NCBI GenBank assembly: GCA_026986305.1
Contig: JALSOU010000047.1
Location: forward strand, 1 to 16,046
DNA length: 16,046 bases
Origin: Thermoplasmata archaeon
GTDB lineage: Archaea; Thermoplasmatota; Thermoplasmata; WALJ01
Direction of reading: 5' to 3'
In this document: positions 15,386-16,046 of the stretch, in pieces
Numbering within the stretch: the stretch's first letter is position 1
How the letters are laid out: each line of letters begins with the position of its first letter
The notes under the pieces: model-generated
Databases searched by the model: none
What the model saw: the letters and a program-made list of their open reading frames with translations, nothing else
What the model was told of the DNA's origin: nothing
Program-made: the position numbers and the translations under genes

Positions 15386-16046
15386 AGAGGGGATAGCGAA
15401 GAGATGGCTCGGAGAGATAGGACTTCAGCCATCTAAAAGGTGGATAGCTCATGAGGTTGATGGCGCCAGGATAATATCTCCCGATGGCTCATATGTTGAG
15501 GTCGATGAATCAAGGGCTGGGGATGAATCTGGCTATGTGATAAACAGGGATGCCTTTGACAAGGAGCTGGCAATGAAAGCAGCAAAGGCCGGCGTTGATA
15601 TAATGGTTAAGACCTATGCCAAGGGACTTATAAAAGAGAATGGAAAGGTAAAGGGCATAGTGATGAGGCACATGGGTGAGGATATCAAAGTAAAGGCGAA
15701 GGTTGTCATAGGGGCAGATGGCTTTGAATCCCAGGTTGGTAGATGGGCTGGAATAAACACAGCCCTGAATCCTAAGGACATAGATTCATGCTACCAGTAC
15801 ACCCTTGAAGGCATTGAGGGAGACGAGCGCTTCAACGACTTCTATGTTGGATCCATGGCTCCGGGTGGATATATCTGGGTCTTCTGGAAAGGAGATGGTA
15901 TAGCGAATGTGGGCATAGGTGTGCAGATGAGCAAGATAGACCGACCCGGTGCTGCGAAATGGTATCTGGACAGGTTTATAGAATCCCACCCTGAGCTAAG
16001 AAAGGGAAAGCCCATAAGAGAGGTTTCAGGTGCGGTTTCCATATCA
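15246..16046 (+). CDS. Geranylgeranyl reductase paralogue with altered YxWxFP motif (runs off right edge)
   Basis: First 267 codons of a second FAD-dependent reductase; the frame is open to the window edge. Present: GAGPAG (12-17), MIEKR, Cys46 in SPVRCGEG, NRD near residue 100, GADGFES, and the GIG after the substrate motif. The motif itself reads YIWVFW (Tyr209-Trp214): the proline found in copy 1 and in the family consensus YxWxFP is a tryptophan. The first 50 residues are nearly identical to copy 1, while the rest agrees at roughly half the positions by eye. The second FAD motif falls outside the window. It may act on a different prenyl substrate or at a different stage; this is inference. 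Its start overlaps the ferredoxin stop. Confidence 0.92.
   Translation, partial: MKEMEYDVVVVGAGPAGSVSARYAAEKGASVLMIEKRQEIGSPVRCGEGIAKRWLGEIGLQPSKRWIAHEVDGARIISPDGSYVEVDESRAGDESGYVINRDAFDKELAMKAAKAGVDIMVKTYAKGLIKENGKVKGIVMRHMGEDIKVKAKVVIGADGFESQVGRWAGINTALNPKDIDSCYQYTLEGIEGDERFNDFYVGSMAPGGYIWVFWKGDGIANVGIGVQMSKIDRPGAAKWYLDRFIESHPELRKGKPIREVSGAVSIS

Overview
The window looks like chromosomal DNA of a heterotrophic, tetraether-making archaeon, most probably in the Thermoplasmatota. The DHVE2/Aciduliprofundum group would fit, but that is my inference from gene content and no search was run. Archaeal markers are aIF2-gamma, ribosomal protein S6e, the two-subunit type GMP synthase amidotransferase, archaeosine synthase ArcS, a tetraether-lipid radical SAM synthase and geranylgeranyl reductases. 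Promoters look archaeal: AT-rich TATA boxes lie about 25 nt before the probable transcript starts, several giving leaderless mRNAs, and T-rich tracts follow some genes.

Left third (1-3844, all minus strand): informational and nucleotide genes. Read in transcription order these are arcS; a membrane protein with an HAAS-like domain; guaAA overlapping a small helical ORF; then rps6e joined directly (stop codon next to start codon) to the gene for aIF2-gamma, which runs off the left edge.

Middle (3957-11924, plus strand): a cell-surface module. A 1646-residue secreted subtilisin-family protease has a signal peptide, three propeptide-like repeats, a full D/H/N/S catalytic set, a jelly roll, a NEW3-like domain, a propeller-like region, an Ig-like domain and a tandem GWNL repeat at the C-terminus. 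It is flanked on both sides by paralogous membrane-anchored proteins sharing the PRDEG-x-H and H-x-W-G motifs of the AttH/CrtC lipocalin-like fold. This arrangement is the least explained part of the window.

Right third (11993-16046, plus strand): a membrane-lipid operon. A tetraether synthase (Tes/GDGT-MAS family) is followed by two tandem units, each a small 2[4Fe-4S] ferredoxin overlapping a geranylgeranyl reductase by 4 nt. The two ferredoxins are almost identical. The reductases have diverged, except for a 68-nt perfectly identical patch around the catalytic cysteine, which suggests gene conversion. The second reductase has lost the proline of the family's YxWxFP motif (YIWVFW). Together the genes would saturate the isoprenoid chains and join them into membrane-spanning tetraethers, with ferredoxin as the likely electron carrier. 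The second reductase runs off the right edge.

No stretch over 300 bases lacks a gene. I saw no tRNA, rRNA, CRISPR array or insertion sequence.
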